From Pseudomonas fluorescens (GTDB lineage Bacteria; Pseudomonadota; Gammaproteobacteria; Pseudomonadales; Pseudomonadaceae): a DNA stretch of 64,000 nt. Every line of letters starts with the position of its first letter. The first letter of the stretch is position 1. The DNA lies in contig NZ_CP015225.1 of the NCBI RefSeq assembly GCF_001623525.1, positions 744,001 to 808,000 of the forward strand. The letters run 5' to 3'. Below are positions 28,059 to 37,116 of this stretch, one piece after another. Below the pieces are notes generated by a model that worked only from the letters and a program-made list of their open reading frames with translations, was not told the DNA's origin and searched no databases. A program made the translations under genes and the position numbers.

Positions 28059-29170
28059 TGAGCCAGATTCATACCTTGACCATGCCCAAGTGGGGCCTGT
28101 CGATGACCGAGGGCCGGGTCGATGCCTGGCTCAAGGAGGAGGGCCAGGTCATCACCAAGGGCGATGAAGTGATGGACGTCGAGACCGACAAGATCTCCAG
28201 CAGCGTCGAAGCGCCGTTTTCCGGAGTCCTGCGCCGCCAGATCGCCCGGCAGGACGAAACCCTGGCGGTCGGCGCCTTGCTCGGTATCGTGGTCGACGGC
28301 GAAGCCAGCGATGCCGAGATCGACGCGGTCATCGAACAGTTCCAATCGACCTTTGTGCCTGGCGACACGGCCGACGAAGACAGTGGGCCGAAACCGCAGA
28401 AAGTCGAATTGGATGGCCGCTTGATCCGCTATTTCGAGCGCGGCGAGGGCGGTACGCCGTTGTTGCTGGTGCATGGTTTCGGCGGCGACTTGAACAACTG
28501 GTTGTTCAACCATGAGGCGTTGGCGGCCGGGCGCCGGGTCATTGCGCTGGACCTGCCGGGCCATGGTGAGTCCGGCAAGGTCTTGCAACGGGGCGATCTG
28601 GATGAGTTGAGCGGCGTGGTGCTGGCCTTGCTCGATCACCTGGACATCAACGCTGTGCACCTCGTCGGGCATTCCATGGGCGGCGCCGTGTCGCTGAACA
28701 CGGCACGGCTGGCGCCCCGGCGGGTGCGTTCCCTGACCTTGATCGGCAGCGCCGGGCTGGGTTCGGAGATCAACGGCAGCTACCTGCAAGGTTTTGTCGA
28801 AGCGGCCAACCGCAACGCCCTCAAGCCGCAACTGGTGCAACTGTTTTCCAATGCCGAACTGGTCAACCGGCAAATGCTTGACGACATGCTCAAGTACAAG
28901 CGCCTGGAGGGAGTGGACGCCGCGTTGCAACAGCTGTCCTCGAGGTTATTCGCCGATGGCCGCCAGCAAACCGACCTGCGCGAAGTGGTACAGGCCGGCC
29001 AGGTGCCGACCCTGGTGGTCTGGGGCAGCGACGACGCGATCATTCCAGTGACCCACAGCGAAGGATTGAGCGCACAGGTCGAGGTGCTGCCCGGTCAGGG
29101 CCACATGGTGCAGATGGAAGCGGCCGAACAGGTCAACTCGTTGATCCTGGCATTCATTCAGCAGCACTGA
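28058..29170 (+). CDS. acoC: AcoC: lipoyl domain fused to alpha/beta-hydrolase fold
   Basis: 370 residues. Residues 1-80 are a biotinyl/lipoyl domain with the lipoylated Lys45 in VETDKISS. A linker and an alpha/beta-hydrolase domain (~115-370) follow, with the nucleophile elbow GHSMGG (Ser206) and a late GQGHM His. Pseudomonas AcoC has this layout in place of the usual E2 catalytic core. It carries the acetyl group from E1 to CoA. No separate E3 (lipoamide dehydrogenase) gene is in this cluster, so one from elsewhere must serve. Start ATG 28058; an upstream in-frame start at 28043 would overlap acoB further and lacks an RBS. Confidence 0.93.
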   Translation: MSQIHTLTMPKWGLSMTEGRVDAWLKEEGQVITKGDEVMDVETDKISSSVEAPFSGVLRRQIARQDETLAVGALLGIVVDGEASDAEIDAVIEQFQSTFVPGDTADEDSGPKPQKVELDGRLIRYFERGEGGTPLLLVHGFGGDLNNWLFNHEALAAGRRVIALDLPGHGESGKVLQRGDLDELSGVVLALLDHLDINAVHLVGHSMGGAVSLNTARLAPRRVRSLTLIGSAGLGSEINGSYLQGFVEAANRNALKPQLVQLFSNAELVNRQMLDDMLKYKRLEGVDAALQQLSSRLFADGRQQTDLREVVQAGQVPTLVVWGSDDAIIPVTHSEGLSAQVEVLPGQGHMVQMEAAEQVNSLILAFIQQH

Positions 29171-29225
29171 TCAAGCGGGCGGCGAGGTGATTCGTCGCCC
29201 CAACAAAACTTCTGGAGGCAACGTC

Positions 29226-30320
29226 ATGAACGTTTCAATCAAGCCCACCCGCAGCATGCGCGCCGCTGTCTGGCATGGCCGCAACGACATCCGCGTCGAA
29301 GACGTGCCACTGCCGGTTTCGCCGCCCGCCGGTTGGGTGCAGATCCGTGTGCAATGGTGCGGAATCTGCGGTTCCGACCTGCATGAATACGTGGCCGGGC
29401 CGGTGTTCATCCCGGTGGACGCGCCACACCCGCTGACCGGGATCAAGGGCCAGTGCATCCTCGGTCATGAGTTCTGCGGCGAAATCGTCGAACTGGGCGC
29501 CGGTGTCGAAGGCTTCAGTGTCGGTGAACCGGTGGCGGCGGACGCCTGCCAGCACTGCGGCACCTGCTATTACTGCACCCACGGGCTCTACAACATCTGC
29601 GAGAACCTGGCCTTCACCGGGCTGATGAACAACGGTGCGTTCGCGGAACTGGTCAACGTGCCAGCCAATCTGCTCTACAAACTGCCCGCCGATTTCCCTG
29701 CCGAGGCCGGTGCGCTGATCGAGCCGTTGGCGGTGGGTATGCATGCGGTGAAAAAAGCCGGGAGCCTGCTGGGCCAGAACGTGGTGGTGGTCGGCGCCGG
29801 GACCATCGGCCTGTGCACCATCATGTGCGCCAAGGCCGCCGGGGCGGCCCAGGTGATCGCCCTGGAAATGTCCGGCGCCCGCAAGGCCAAGGCCCTGGAA
29901 GTCGGGGCCAGTCATGTGATCGATCCGAACGAATGCGACGCCCTGGCCGAAGTCCGCCGCCTGACCGGTGGCCTGGGGGCCGATGTCAGTTTCGAATGCA
30001 TCGGCAACAAGCACACCGCCAAACTGGCCATCGACTTGATCCGCAAGGCCGGCAAATGTGTGTTGGTGGGCATTTTCGAGGAACCCAGCCAATTCAATTT
30101 CTTCGAACTGGTCTCCACCGAAAAACAGGTGCTCGGTGCGCTGGCCTACAATGGTGAATTCGCCGATGTGATTGCCTTCATTGCCGATGGGCGCTTGGAC
30201 ATCTCGCCGCTGGTGACCGGGCGCATCCAGTTGGAGGAGATCGTCGGGCAGGGCTTCGAGGAACTGGTGAACAACAAGGAACACAACGTGAAGATCATCG
30301 TGTCTCCTGCACGGATCTGA
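29226..30320 (+). CDS. bdhA: 2,3-butanediol dehydrogenase (zinc MDR family)
   Basis: 364 residues, medium-chain zinc dehydrogenase. Catalytic zinc ligands fit C48 (CGICGSDLHEY) and H81-E82 (GHEFCGE). A structural-zinc cysteine cluster lies at ~108-125 (CQHCGTCYYC), and a Rossmann motif VVGAGTIG follows. It oxidises 2,3-butanediol to acetoin, feeding AcoABC. RBS TGGAGG precedes ATG 29226. It is the last gene of the operon, 55 bp after acoC, and a strong terminator follows. Confidence 0.9.
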   Translation: MNVSIKPTRSMRAAVWHGRNDIRVEDVPLPVSPPAGWVQIRVQWCGICGSDLHEYVAGPVFIPVDAPHPLTGIKGQCILGHEFCGEIVELGAGVEGFSVGEPVAADACQHCGTCYYCTHGLYNICENLAFTGLMNNGAFAELVNVPANLLYKLPADFPAEAGALIEPLAVGMHAVKKAGSLLGQNVVVVGAGTIGLCTIMCAKAAGAAQVIALEMSGARKAKALEVGASHVIDPNECDALAEVRRLTGGLGADVSFECIGNKHTAKLAIDLIRKAGKCVLVGIFEEPSQFNFFELVSTEKQVLGALAYNGEFADVIAFIADGRLDISPLVTGRIQLEEIVGQGFEELVNNKEHNVKIIVSPARI

Positions 30321-30342
30321 GAGCGCCCGGGTGGGCGATTTG

Positions 30343-30373
30343 GCGATGGCCGGCAGCGGCCATCGCATTTTTT
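30343..30373 (+). terminator. Terminator of the aco operon
   Basis: Perfect 10-bp stem GCGATGGCCG / CGGCCATCGC with GCAG loop, followed by A and six T. It closes the acoXABC-bdhA transcript. Confidence 0.92.
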
Positions 30374-30390
30374 CCGGCCTGGGGAGACTT

Positions 30391-30945
30391 TCAGTCCAGC
30401 CGATAGCCTTGCCAGACGGTCCTTTCGTTGAGTTGCAGTTGCTGCTCTTCTTCTTGCCGAAACGTACGGTCGCAATCAAGGAAGAACTCATCAAGCTGCG
30501 GTGGTTTGATGGCGGTAGCGCTGAGCATCGAATGCACCTGGCCGCGGTGATGGATCTGATGTTCGAACAGGTGCAACAGCAGCCGGTCGATGCACTCGCG
30601 CACGACACCGTCGGCCCGCACCAGGTCGACGCAGCGGGCGAGGTCTGTTTCCCGCAGGGCTTCGCAGAACGCCACCAGCCGCTGGTCGGTTTGGGTTTGG
30701 CTTTGCTTCAGTTGGGCAAAGGCCAGGGTTTCAGAAAAGTCCTTTATCTGGCCGTCCCGGTCGCCTTCCAGAGCGGTGAGGTAATAACGGTCCACTTCCA
30801 GGATGTGGCACAGCGTGGCTTGGATGGACGGGAAGAACCCCGTGCGCGGCGCCGTGTAGTCTGCCTCGCTCAGCTGCGTGCAGGCGCCGAGCAGTCTGTG
30901 GTTGGCCCATCGGTTGTTCAGGGCCTGGGCCAGGAAGTAATTCAT
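30391..30945 (-). CDS. DinB-family putative metal-dependent hydrolase
   Basis: 184 residues from ATG 30945, the start I prefer because GAGG lies at proper distance upstream; ATG 30957 is also in frame. The four-helix DinB/YfiT bundle is indicated by the metal-ligand histidines in LCHILEVDRYY and HLFEHQIHHRGQVHSML. Members include thiol transferases and mycothiol or bacillithiol enzymes; the specific reaction here is unknown. Monocistronic, convergent with the aco operon. Confidence 0.8.
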   Translation of the reverse strand: MNYFLAQALNNRWANHRLLGACTQLSEADYTAPRTGFFPSIQATLCHILEVDRYYLTALEGDRDGQIKDFSETLAFAQLKQSQTQTDQRLVAFCEALRETDLARCVDLVRADGVVRECIDRLLLHLFEHQIHHRGQVHSMLSATAIKPPQLDEFFLDCDRTFRQEEEQQLQLNERTVWQGYRLD

Positions 30946-30965
30946 GGAAAGCCTCATCGAAACGT

Positions 30966-31055
30966 TGTGGGAATGAGCTTGCTCGCGAAGAGGGACGGCA
31001 CATCCAGCATAGCCGGCTCTGGCAGACCGCTACCGCGAGCAAGCCCTCTCCCACA
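30966..31055. repeat. REP-type inverted pair, family B
   Basis: Arms GTGGGAATGAGCTTGCTCGCGA and ACCGCGAGCAAGCCCTCTCCCAC, inverted with mismatches, between the DinB gene start and the deaminase gene end. Confidence 0.8.
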
Positions 31056-31082
31056 GGCTGGGCTTGCGGGTTAGGCTGGACC

Positions 31083-32000
31083 TTAAAGCCCCACATCCGG
31101 CAACACCGGCCGATTGGCCATGGCCTTGGCCATGATCTGTTCCACGTACAGCCGGTCTTCCTCTGGCAAGGCCAGGCGCGGTGGGCGGGTGAGGGCGCTG
31201 CCGCGACCGGCGATGGCTTCGCACAGCTTGATGCATTGCACCAGATCGGCGCGGGCGTCCAGGTGCAGGATCGGCATCAGCCATTCGTAGATCGGCATCG
31301 CCTCGGCGAAGCGTCCGGCGCGGGCCAGGCGGAAAATGGTCTCGCCTTCCTGCGGGAACACGTTGGACATGCCCGAGACCCAACCTTCGGCCCCCACGGC
31401 AAGGCTTTCCAGCACTACGTCATCGAGGCCTGCGAACAACACAAAACGGTCGCCGACTTCGTTGCGCACGTCGATGAAGCGCCGGGTATCACCGGAGGAA
31501 TCCTTGAAACACACCACGTTGTCGCAATCGGCCAAGGAAATCAGGATGTCCGGTGTCACGTCATTCTTGTAGATCGGCGGGTTGTTGTAGACCATCAGCG
31601 GCACATCGGCGTGGCGGGCCACGTAGCGGAAATGCTCGGCGGTCTCGAAGGGCTTGGAGCCGTAGACCAGCGCCGGCATCAGCATCACCCCGTCGACGCC
31701 CACCTTGCGCACCGCGTTGGCGACCTTGGCGGCCTGCACGCTGGTGAACTCGGCCACGCCGCAGATCACCGGCACGCGGCCGCGAGAGGCGTCTACCGCC
31801 ACTTCAGTCACGGCGATTTTTTCTTCGGCGCTCAAGGAGGTGTTTTCCCCCACCGATCCGCAGACCACCAGGCCGGAAACGCCATCACGGATGACGTTGG
31901 AAATCACCTGGTGGGTTTTTTCCAGATTGATGGAAAAGTCATCGTTGAATTGGGTGGTGACGGCAGGGAAGACGCCGCTCCAGTTGATGCGTTTGCTCAT
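31083..32000 (-). CDS. lhpC: Dihydrodipicolinate-synthase-family deaminase of hydroxyproline catabolism
   Basis: 305 residues, (beta/alpha)8 class I aldolase of the DapA/NAL family. The Schiff-base Lys is K166 (VVCFKDSSGD) and the active-site Tyr Y138 (MVYNNPP). In lhp clusters the DapA-like enzyme converts 1-pyrroline-4-hydroxy-2-carboxylate to 2-oxoglutarate semialdehyde with loss of ammonia, which I infer here from context. RBS GGAG precedes ATG 32000. It is the last gene of the minus-strand cluster and is separated from the next gene by a REP element. The semialdehyde dehydrogenase that should follow is not in the window. Confidence 0.8.
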   Translation of the reverse strand: MSKRINWSGVFPAVTTQFNDDFSINLEKTHQVISNVIRDGVSGLVVCGSVGENTSLSAEEKIAVTEVAVDASRGRVPVICGVAEFTSVQAAKVANAVRKVGVDGVMLMPALVYGSKPFETAEHFRYVARHADVPLMVYNNPPIYKNDVTPDILISLADCDNVVCFKDSSGDTRRFIDVRNEVGDRFVLFAGLDDVVLESLAVGAEGWVSGMSNVFPQEGETIFRLARAGRFAEAMPIYEWLMPILHLDARADLVQCIKLCEAIAGRGSALTRPPRLALPEEDRLYVEQIMAKAMANRPVLPDVGL

Positions 32001-32063
32001 GGTTGTCTCCGGTGGTTAAGGGGATTTTTCATATACGCAGGTAAAGTTGAGTCGAGTACATAG

Positions 32064-32195
32064 CTTTTGTGGCGAGGGAGCTTGCTCCCGCTGGGCTGCG
32101 AAGCGGCCCCAATCACTACCTGGCGACTCGGTGTGTCAGGTAGATCCAGAGGGCCGCTGCGCGACCCAGCGGGAGCAAGCTCCCTCGCCACAGGG
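32064..32195. repeat. REP-type inverted pair, family A
   Basis: Arms TTGTGGCGAGGGAGCTTGCTCC and inverse, with inner hairpins and a GTGTCAGG-type centre, inside the hydroxyproline cluster between the deaminase and racemase-family genes. Confidence 0.9.
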
Positions 32196-32214
32196 GATGT
32201 GCAAGATTCGAAAT

Positions 32215-33243
32215 TCATGCGCCAGGCCAGGTGTCCGAAAGCCGATAGCCCTGGGGCCACGGATCGGCCGGGTCGAGCAACAGCTGATGGGTCCCGGTGA
32301 TCCACGCCCGTCCGGCGATGCACGGGTAGATCGCCGGGCGTCCGGCCACGTCGGTCAAAGAGTCGATGCGGCAGTGGAATTCGGAGCCGATGATCGAGCG
32401 GCCGATAAAACGCTCGCCGACCTGCATCAAGCCCTTGGCGTGCAGCACCGCCATACGTGCCGAGCAACCGGTGCCGGTGGGAGAACGGTCGATCTTGCCG
32501 GGCTGGATCACCACGGCATTGGCGCCGGTGGCGATGCCGTTTTCCTGGACGATGGGCGCGGCGATCTGGCAGAACGAGATGTGCGACCAGTCGGGGTTCA
32601 GCGGATGCACGAAGCCCAATTGTTCGTTGGCGGCGCGGGTGATCTTCAAGCCCACGGCCACCAGCTCGGCGGCCTCGTCGGGGCGAATGGCAAAGCCCAG
32701 GCGTTGGGCGTCGACGATGACAAAGCTGTCGCCGCCATAAGCGGTGTCCACCTGCAGGGAGCCCAGGCCTTCAACTTCGATCCAGGCATCGAGGCGGTCG
32801 GCGAAGGAGGGCACGTTCTTGATCTCGACCCGTTGCACCTTGCCGTCGCGGCAGTCGGCCACGGCTTCGATCAGACCGCCCGGCGCTTCGAGCACCAGGC
32901 GGGTCTGGGGTTCGGTCATCGGCAGGATGCCGCTGTCCAGCAGCACGGTGGCGACGCACAGCGAGTTGGAGCCGGACATCGGCGGCGTGTCGGCCGGTTC
33001 CATGATGATCCAGGCCATTTGCGCCCGCGGGTCCTTGGCTGGCACCAGCAGGTTGACGTGACGGAACACGCCGCCACGGGGTTCGTTGAGGACAAAGTTG
33101 CGCAGGGTCTGGTCCTGGGCGATCCAGCGTGACTGTTCCCACACGGTGGCGCCGGGTGGTGGGGCGACGCCGCCGACGATCACATCGCCGACTTCGCCTT
33201 CGGCGTGGCAACTGACTACATGGATGATTTTTGATGAGCGCAT
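32215..33243 (-). CDS. Proline racemase-family protein lacking both canonical catalytic cysteines
   Basis: 342 residues of the proline racemase / hydroxyproline epimerase superfamily. The first active-site motif MCGHG of true epimerases reads MSGSN (Ser90). The second, DRSPCGTG, reads DRSPTGTGC (Thr256, with a Cys four residues later). A Thr at the second site is the hallmark of trans-3-hydroxy-L-proline dehydratases, while Ser at the first is unusual. A dehydratase or altered epimerase acting on a hydroxyproline isomer is the likely role, and its position beside an ABC importer and aconitase-X fits that. RBS AAGGA precedes ATG 33243. Not the same enzyme as lhpA at 41832. Confidence 0.75.
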   Translation of the reverse strand: MRSSKIIHVVSCHAEGEVGDVIVGGVAPPPGATVWEQSRWIAQDQTLRNFVLNEPRGGVFRHVNLLVPAKDPRAQMAWIIMEPADTPPMSGSNSLCVATVLLDSGILPMTEPQTRLVLEAPGGLIEAVADCRDGKVQRVEIKNVPSFADRLDAWIEVEGLGSLQVDTAYGGDSFVIVDAQRLGFAIRPDEAAELVAVGLKITRAANEQLGFVHPLNPDWSHISFCQIAAPIVQENGIATGANAVVIQPGKIDRSPTGTGCSARMAVLHAKGLMQVGERFIGRSIIGSEFHCRIDSLTDVAGRPAIYPCIAGRAWITGTHQLLLDPADPWPQGYRLSDTWPGA

Positions 33244-33294
33244 GGATCAATCCTTGTGTTGTCTGTTCGGGCCCCTTCGCGAGCAGGCCATCCG

Positions 33295-34017
33295 CTATTT
33301 CACCGACTTGAGAAACGCCGCCGTCTCGGGCTGCATCGGGTTGCCAATCACCTGGTCCGGCGGGCCGATCTCATGGACCCGGCCATTGCAAAAGAACGCC
33401 ACGCGGTCGGACACGTCCCGGGCGAAGCGGATCTCGTGGGTCACCAGCACCATGGTCATGCCGTCTTCGGCGAGCATGCGCATGGTGTCCAGTACTTCAC
33501 CCACCAGTTGCGGGTCCAGGGCCGAAGTGGCTTCGTCGAAGAGCATGTAGTCCGGTGACATCGCCAGCGCTCGGGCGATGGCCATGCGTTGTTGCTGGCC
33601 GCCGGAAAGCTTGCCTGGGAAGGCCTTGAGCTTGTCCCCCAGGCCCACGTGCTCAAGCTGTTGCACCGCCAGTGCTTCGGCGTCCTGCTTGCTTTTGCCC
33701 AACACCTTGCGCGGCGCCAGCATCACGTTTTCCAGCACGGTCAAGTGAGGGAAGGCGTTCCATTGCTGGAACACGATGCCGATCTTCTGCCGCAGGCGAT
33801 TGAGGTCGGTGGCGCGGTCATGGACCTCGATGCCGTCCACGCGAATGTTGCCTTTCTGGATCGGTTCCAGGCCGTTGATGCACATCAGCAGGGTCGACTT
33901 ACCGGAGCCGGAACCGCCGATGATCGACACCACTTCGCCCTTGTCCACCGTCAGGCTCACACCCTTGACCACTTCCAGGTCACCGAAGGATTTGTGCACG
34001 TTTTCGATCTCAATCAT
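33295..34017 (-). CDS. Polar amino-acid ABC transporter ATPase
   Basis: 240 residues: Walker A GGSGSGKST, Q-loop FQQWNAFPH, signature LSGGQQQR, Walker B YMLFDEATS and switch His in LVTHE. It belongs to the GlnQ/HisP type. Start ATG 34017 has AGGAAA upstream and overlaps the permease gene end by 8 nt. With the two permeases and binding protein it makes a hydroxyproline or related amino-acid importer. Confidence 0.9.
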   Translation of the reverse strand: MIEIENVHKSFGDLEVVKGVSLTVDKGEVVSIIGGSGSGKSTLLMCINGLEPIQKGNIRVDGIEVHDRATDLNRLRQKIGIVFQQWNAFPHLTVLENVMLAPRKVLGKSKQDAEALAVQQLEHVGLGDKLKAFPGKLSGGQQQRMAIARALAMSPDYMLFDEATSALDPQLVGEVLDTMRMLAEDGMTMVLVTHEIRFARDVSDRVAFFCNGRVHEIGPPDQVIGNPMQPETAAFLKSVK

Positions 34018-34660
34018 TTTCCTGCCACCTTCTTTCCAGGCGTGCGCCAAGGCGGGCGACCACCAGGCTCATGACGTAGTAAATGAGGCCCGCGATGCAC
34101 AGCACCAGCAGGGGTTCCTGAATGCGCGTGACGATGGTTTGCGATGCCCGCAGCAATTCAACGATGCCGATCCACATCACCAGCGCGGTGTCCTTCATCA
34201 CGCCCAGCACCAGGTTCAGCCAGCCGGGAAACGCCACCCGCGTGGCAATCGGCAGGACGATGAAGCGCAGGTCCTGCACATAGCTCAGGCCCAGCGACCG
34301 ACTGGCTCGACGGGTGCTCGACGGCACCGCCAGCACGCCACCGCGGACGATCTCGGTGAAGTACGCCGCGGCATAGACGCCGAGGACGATGCAACCGACG
34401 GCGAAGGCGCTGAGGTTCAGGCCGGCGATGCTCTTGAGCGAGTTGAACAGCACAAACTGGATCAGCAGCGGCACGCTGCGGAACACGTCCAGCAACCAGG
34501 CCAACGGCAGGCTGGCCCGTGGCAACAACGCCCGCAACAGACCGAACAGCAACCCGGCCAGGGTGCCCAAAAGGATCGACCAGACGGTCAGTTGCAGCGT
34601 GACCCAGGCCCCTTCGAGCAAATACAGCAGGTCGTTAACGCTGAGGCTTGTAGAGAACAT
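34010..34660 (-). CDS. Amino-acid ABC transporter permease
   Basis: 216 residues with about five TM helices and the HisM-type EAA coupling loop (ASRSLGLSYVQDLRFIVLPIA). It pairs with the permease at 34673 and overlaps the ATPase gene. Its N-terminal helix (WVTLQLTVWSILLG) is typical of polar amino-acid permeases. Confidence 0.9.
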   Translation of the reverse strand: MFSTSLSVNDLLYLLEGAWVTLQLTVWSILLGTLAGLLFGLLRALLPRASLPLAWLLDVFRSVPLLIQFVLFNSLKSIAGLNLSAFAVGCIVLGVYAAAYFTEIVRGGVLAVPSSTRRASRSLGLSYVQDLRFIVLPIATRVAFPGWLNLVLGVMKDTALVMWIGIVELLRASQTIVTRIQEPLLVLCIAGLIYYVMSLVVARLGARLERRWQEND

Positions 34661-34672
34661 GACCCACGCTCC

Positions 34673-35338
34673 TCAATACCGAAACAGCCGCCAGGACAAC
34701 AGCCGGGCCAACCCGACGATCAGCTTGGCGATCAGGTAATACAGCACCGCCGCGAGGGCGAAGTATTCGAAGGTGCGGAAGGTCTTGACGTTGTATTCCT
34801 GGGTGACACCGGTGAGGTCGTTGTTCAGGCCGACGACCACGCCCAGGGACGTCATCAACACCGCCCAGACCATCTGGTTGGTCAACGGGTAGAACACGAT
34901 GCGCAACAGTTGCGGGACGATGATCATCCGGTACGCCTGGAAGGCGCTCATCCCCAAGGAGCGGGCGGCGCGCATTTGCGTACCGGGCACGGCCTTGAGA
35001 CCGCCGCGAAAGTTTTCCGCCAGGTAGCCGGCGTTGTTGAAGGTGATCCCGGCCAGCAAGGCCAGCCAGGAGCTGACGTGCAGCCCGAGGGAGCCGAGGC
35101 CGAAGTAGAGGATGTAGATCTGGAACAGCGAGGGCGTGTTGCGGGCGATGGACACCCAGCCATTGCCCACGCCCCGCAGCAAGCGATTCTGGGCCTGGCG
35201 CATTACCGTCAGCACCAGGGCGATCAGTACGCCGAAAATCATCGACAGCGCAGCGGTCTCGAACGTCACCCAGGCCCCGGCGAGCATGTCGGGCAGCGCA
35301 CGCAAGGCCGGGCGCCATTGGAAGCTGTAGTCAAACAT
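34673..35338 (-). CDS. Amino-acid ABC transporter permease
   Basis: 221 residues from ATG 35338 (GGGAG upstream). HisM/GlnP family: EAA loop AARSLGMSAFQAYRMIIVPQL and about five TM helices. It starts 8 nt inside the end of the aconitase-X gene, so the transporter and enzyme genes are translationally linked. Confidence 0.9.
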   Translation of the reverse strand: MFDYSFQWRPALRALPDMLAGAWVTFETAALSMIFGVLIALVLTVMRQAQNRLLRGVGNGWVSIARNTPSLFQIYILYFGLGSLGLHVSSWLALLAGITFNNAGYLAENFRGGLKAVPGTQMRAARSLGMSAFQAYRMIIVPQLLRIVFYPLTNQMVWAVLMTSLGVVVGLNNDLTGVTQEYNVKTFRTFEYFALAAVLYYLIAKLIVGLARLLSWRLFRY

Positions 35339-37106
35339 GGGGCTGGCTCCCGGTGCGGGTGGGTTGCAGCCACGTCGGCGGCTGGCCGGCGGTGGCGGCG
35401 GTACACGCGGCCTCGACGCATTCGGCAAGGGCGGCAAAGTGCACGCCGCGACCGACCAGGCCGGGTGCGTAGTGGGCGTATTTACCGGAGTTGGTCATCA
35501 GCGTGGTGGCGTGGGGCGGGATCACCGGCTCACCCAACATGCACCAACAGGTGTCGGTCACCAGCACCGCGCCGAAGGCCTCGATGGCGGTCAGATACCC
35601 GGCTTTACGGGCCTGCTCCAGCACCGCCCGACCGCAGGTGATCGCCAGCACCACATACGGATGCTTGACCCGACCGGCGCACAAGGTCGCGAGGGTGGCG
35701 AATTCACTGAGGGAGAAATGCGGATTGCCCAGGGACACTACGTCCACCCAGTTGTCCCGGGCGCTGTTGAGCTCACGCCAACTGGCAAGCAGGCCTGCGG
35801 CATCGACGCTTTCCTGCGCCAAGGTGACGTCGCGCTGCAGGACATCGGCCGGATCGAGGGCTTCGGGCGTCACCCCGGCGATGTGGAACAGCGGCGCAGC
35901 GCTGGTTGTGGCGAACGCGGCGCCAAAGGCCTTGAGGTCGTCCAGGGTGGGCGCGGCGTGTTCCAGGCCACGTATCAACGGAATGCGCCGGCCTGCCAGG
36001 CCGCCGATGTGATAGCCCAGCAGCGGATAGAAACTGTCATCGACGTGACCCAGCGCCGGCACGTCGACGATCAGCCGGGCCTTGCGCGGGTCGTCGAGAT
36101 GGCAGCCGGTAAACGGCGCTCGCCCGCACAGGGCAATGCAGATATCGAGAAAGTCCGGGTACTTCTGCGTACGCGCGCCCAGCACGCTGTTGGCGTAGAC
36201 CACGGCGTTGGATTCAGCCCAGACGATTTGTTCGCCGGCCTTTGGCGCGGTGTCCAGCAGGTAGGGGGCGCAGGTGAAACTCAGTTGCGCGCCCATCGCC
36301 ATGTAGGCATCGCCCAAGGCACTGGCCGGCTCGCCCAAGGCCGGATCGACACCCAGTTCCCGCCAGCGCCGCTGGTCCACGGAGATGGAGTTGAGCGTGG
36401 TGGGGACGCGAACCTTTGCCCCCCACTGCACCAGTTGCTCGGCAAAGCGCAGGCTGGCTGGACCTGTGTAGATGCAGCCGTCGATGTGGGCCTGGGTGAC
36501 GTCCAGCAGTTGCGTGGCGCCCTGGATCTCGGCCATGCGCAGCACGATCTGCATCGCCACTTGGGCAGCCTTGCCGTGGGTGCCGTCGAGCAACGCCCGG
36601 TCCTGTTCGTTCAGCTCCAGGGTTGAGAAAGTGGACGGCTGCGGCGCTGCGTCGGAACCTTGCCAACCGTCGTTTGGGGGCCGGCCAGACAGTGTCAGGA
36701 CGTCGCCTTCCAGGCGCACGAAACCCTGGCCGCGCAGCCCATTGAAGGCCTCATGCCCCACGCACAGCACCGGCAGCGAGCGTTGGAAAATCACCTGCGC
36801 CACCAGCACGCCCAGGGTCAGGATTTCATCGGCTTCGGCGAGCACCAGGGCCGCGGGTGCGTGGCCGTTGCTGATCAGCTCCATCAAGACGCTGCTGCCG
36901 GTGCAGGAGCCGCGTCCGCTGGGGATCGCCAGCACGCGCCCCGCCAGGCGCTGACCACTCAAGGGATGGTGGCGATCGATGACTTCGCCGCTGGCCGGAT
37001 CGACCCCGCCCCAGAAACTCAGCCCCACCTCGGCGAACAGCAGGGCGCCCTGGGCGGCACCCTCCACCAGGCTGCGGCCTTTCACACGGACAGGCGTGCT
37101 TGGCAT
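35331..37106 (-). CDS. Aconitase X, fused type (putative cis-3-hydroxy-L-proline dehydratase)
   Basis: 591 residues joining an N-terminal small domain (DUF126/AcnX_S-like, ~1-145, swivelling domain with IPSGRGSCTGSSVLMEL) to the large AcnX domain (~160-580). Aconitase-X enzymes of this single-chain type have been shown in other bacteria to dehydrate cis-3-hydroxy-L-proline, with an iron-sulfur centre. Several conserved Cys are visible (DGCIYTG, SFTCAPYLL, TDTCWCMLG). A homologue sits in the P. aeruginosa hydroxyproline locus at the same place, between transporter genes. RBS GAGGAT precedes ATG 37106. Confidence 0.82.
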   Translation of the reverse strand: MPSTPVRVKGRSLVEGAAQGALLFAEVGLSFWGGVDPASGEVIDRHHPLSGQRLAGRVLAIPSGRGSCTGSSVLMELISNGHAPAALVLAEADEILTLGVLVAQVIFQRSLPVLCVGHEAFNGLRGQGFVRLEGDVLTLSGRPPNDGWQGSDAAPQPSTFSTLELNEQDRALLDGTHGKAAQVAMQIVLRMAEIQGATQLLDVTQAHIDGCIYTGPASLRFAEQLVQWGAKVRVPTTLNSISVDQRRWRELGVDPALGEPASALGDAYMAMGAQLSFTCAPYLLDTAPKAGEQIVWAESNAVVYANSVLGARTQKYPDFLDICIALCGRAPFTGCHLDDPRKARLIVDVPALGHVDDSFYPLLGYHIGGLAGRRIPLIRGLEHAAPTLDDLKAFGAAFATTSAAPLFHIAGVTPEALDPADVLQRDVTLAQESVDAAGLLASWRELNSARDNWVDVVSLGNPHFSLSEFATLATLCAGRVKHPYVVLAITCGRAVLEQARKAGYLTAIEAFGAVLVTDTCWCMLGEPVIPPHATTLMTNSGKYAHYAPGLVGRGVHFAALAECVEAACTAATAGQPPTWLQPTRTGSQPHV

Positions 37107-37116
37107 GCGCCGATCC

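Noticed and set aside
33776..35641. 621-codon plus-strand frame opposite the ABC transporter genes
   Set aside because: Gln/His/Asp-rich composition typical of antisense frames; three well-supported genes occupy the other strand.
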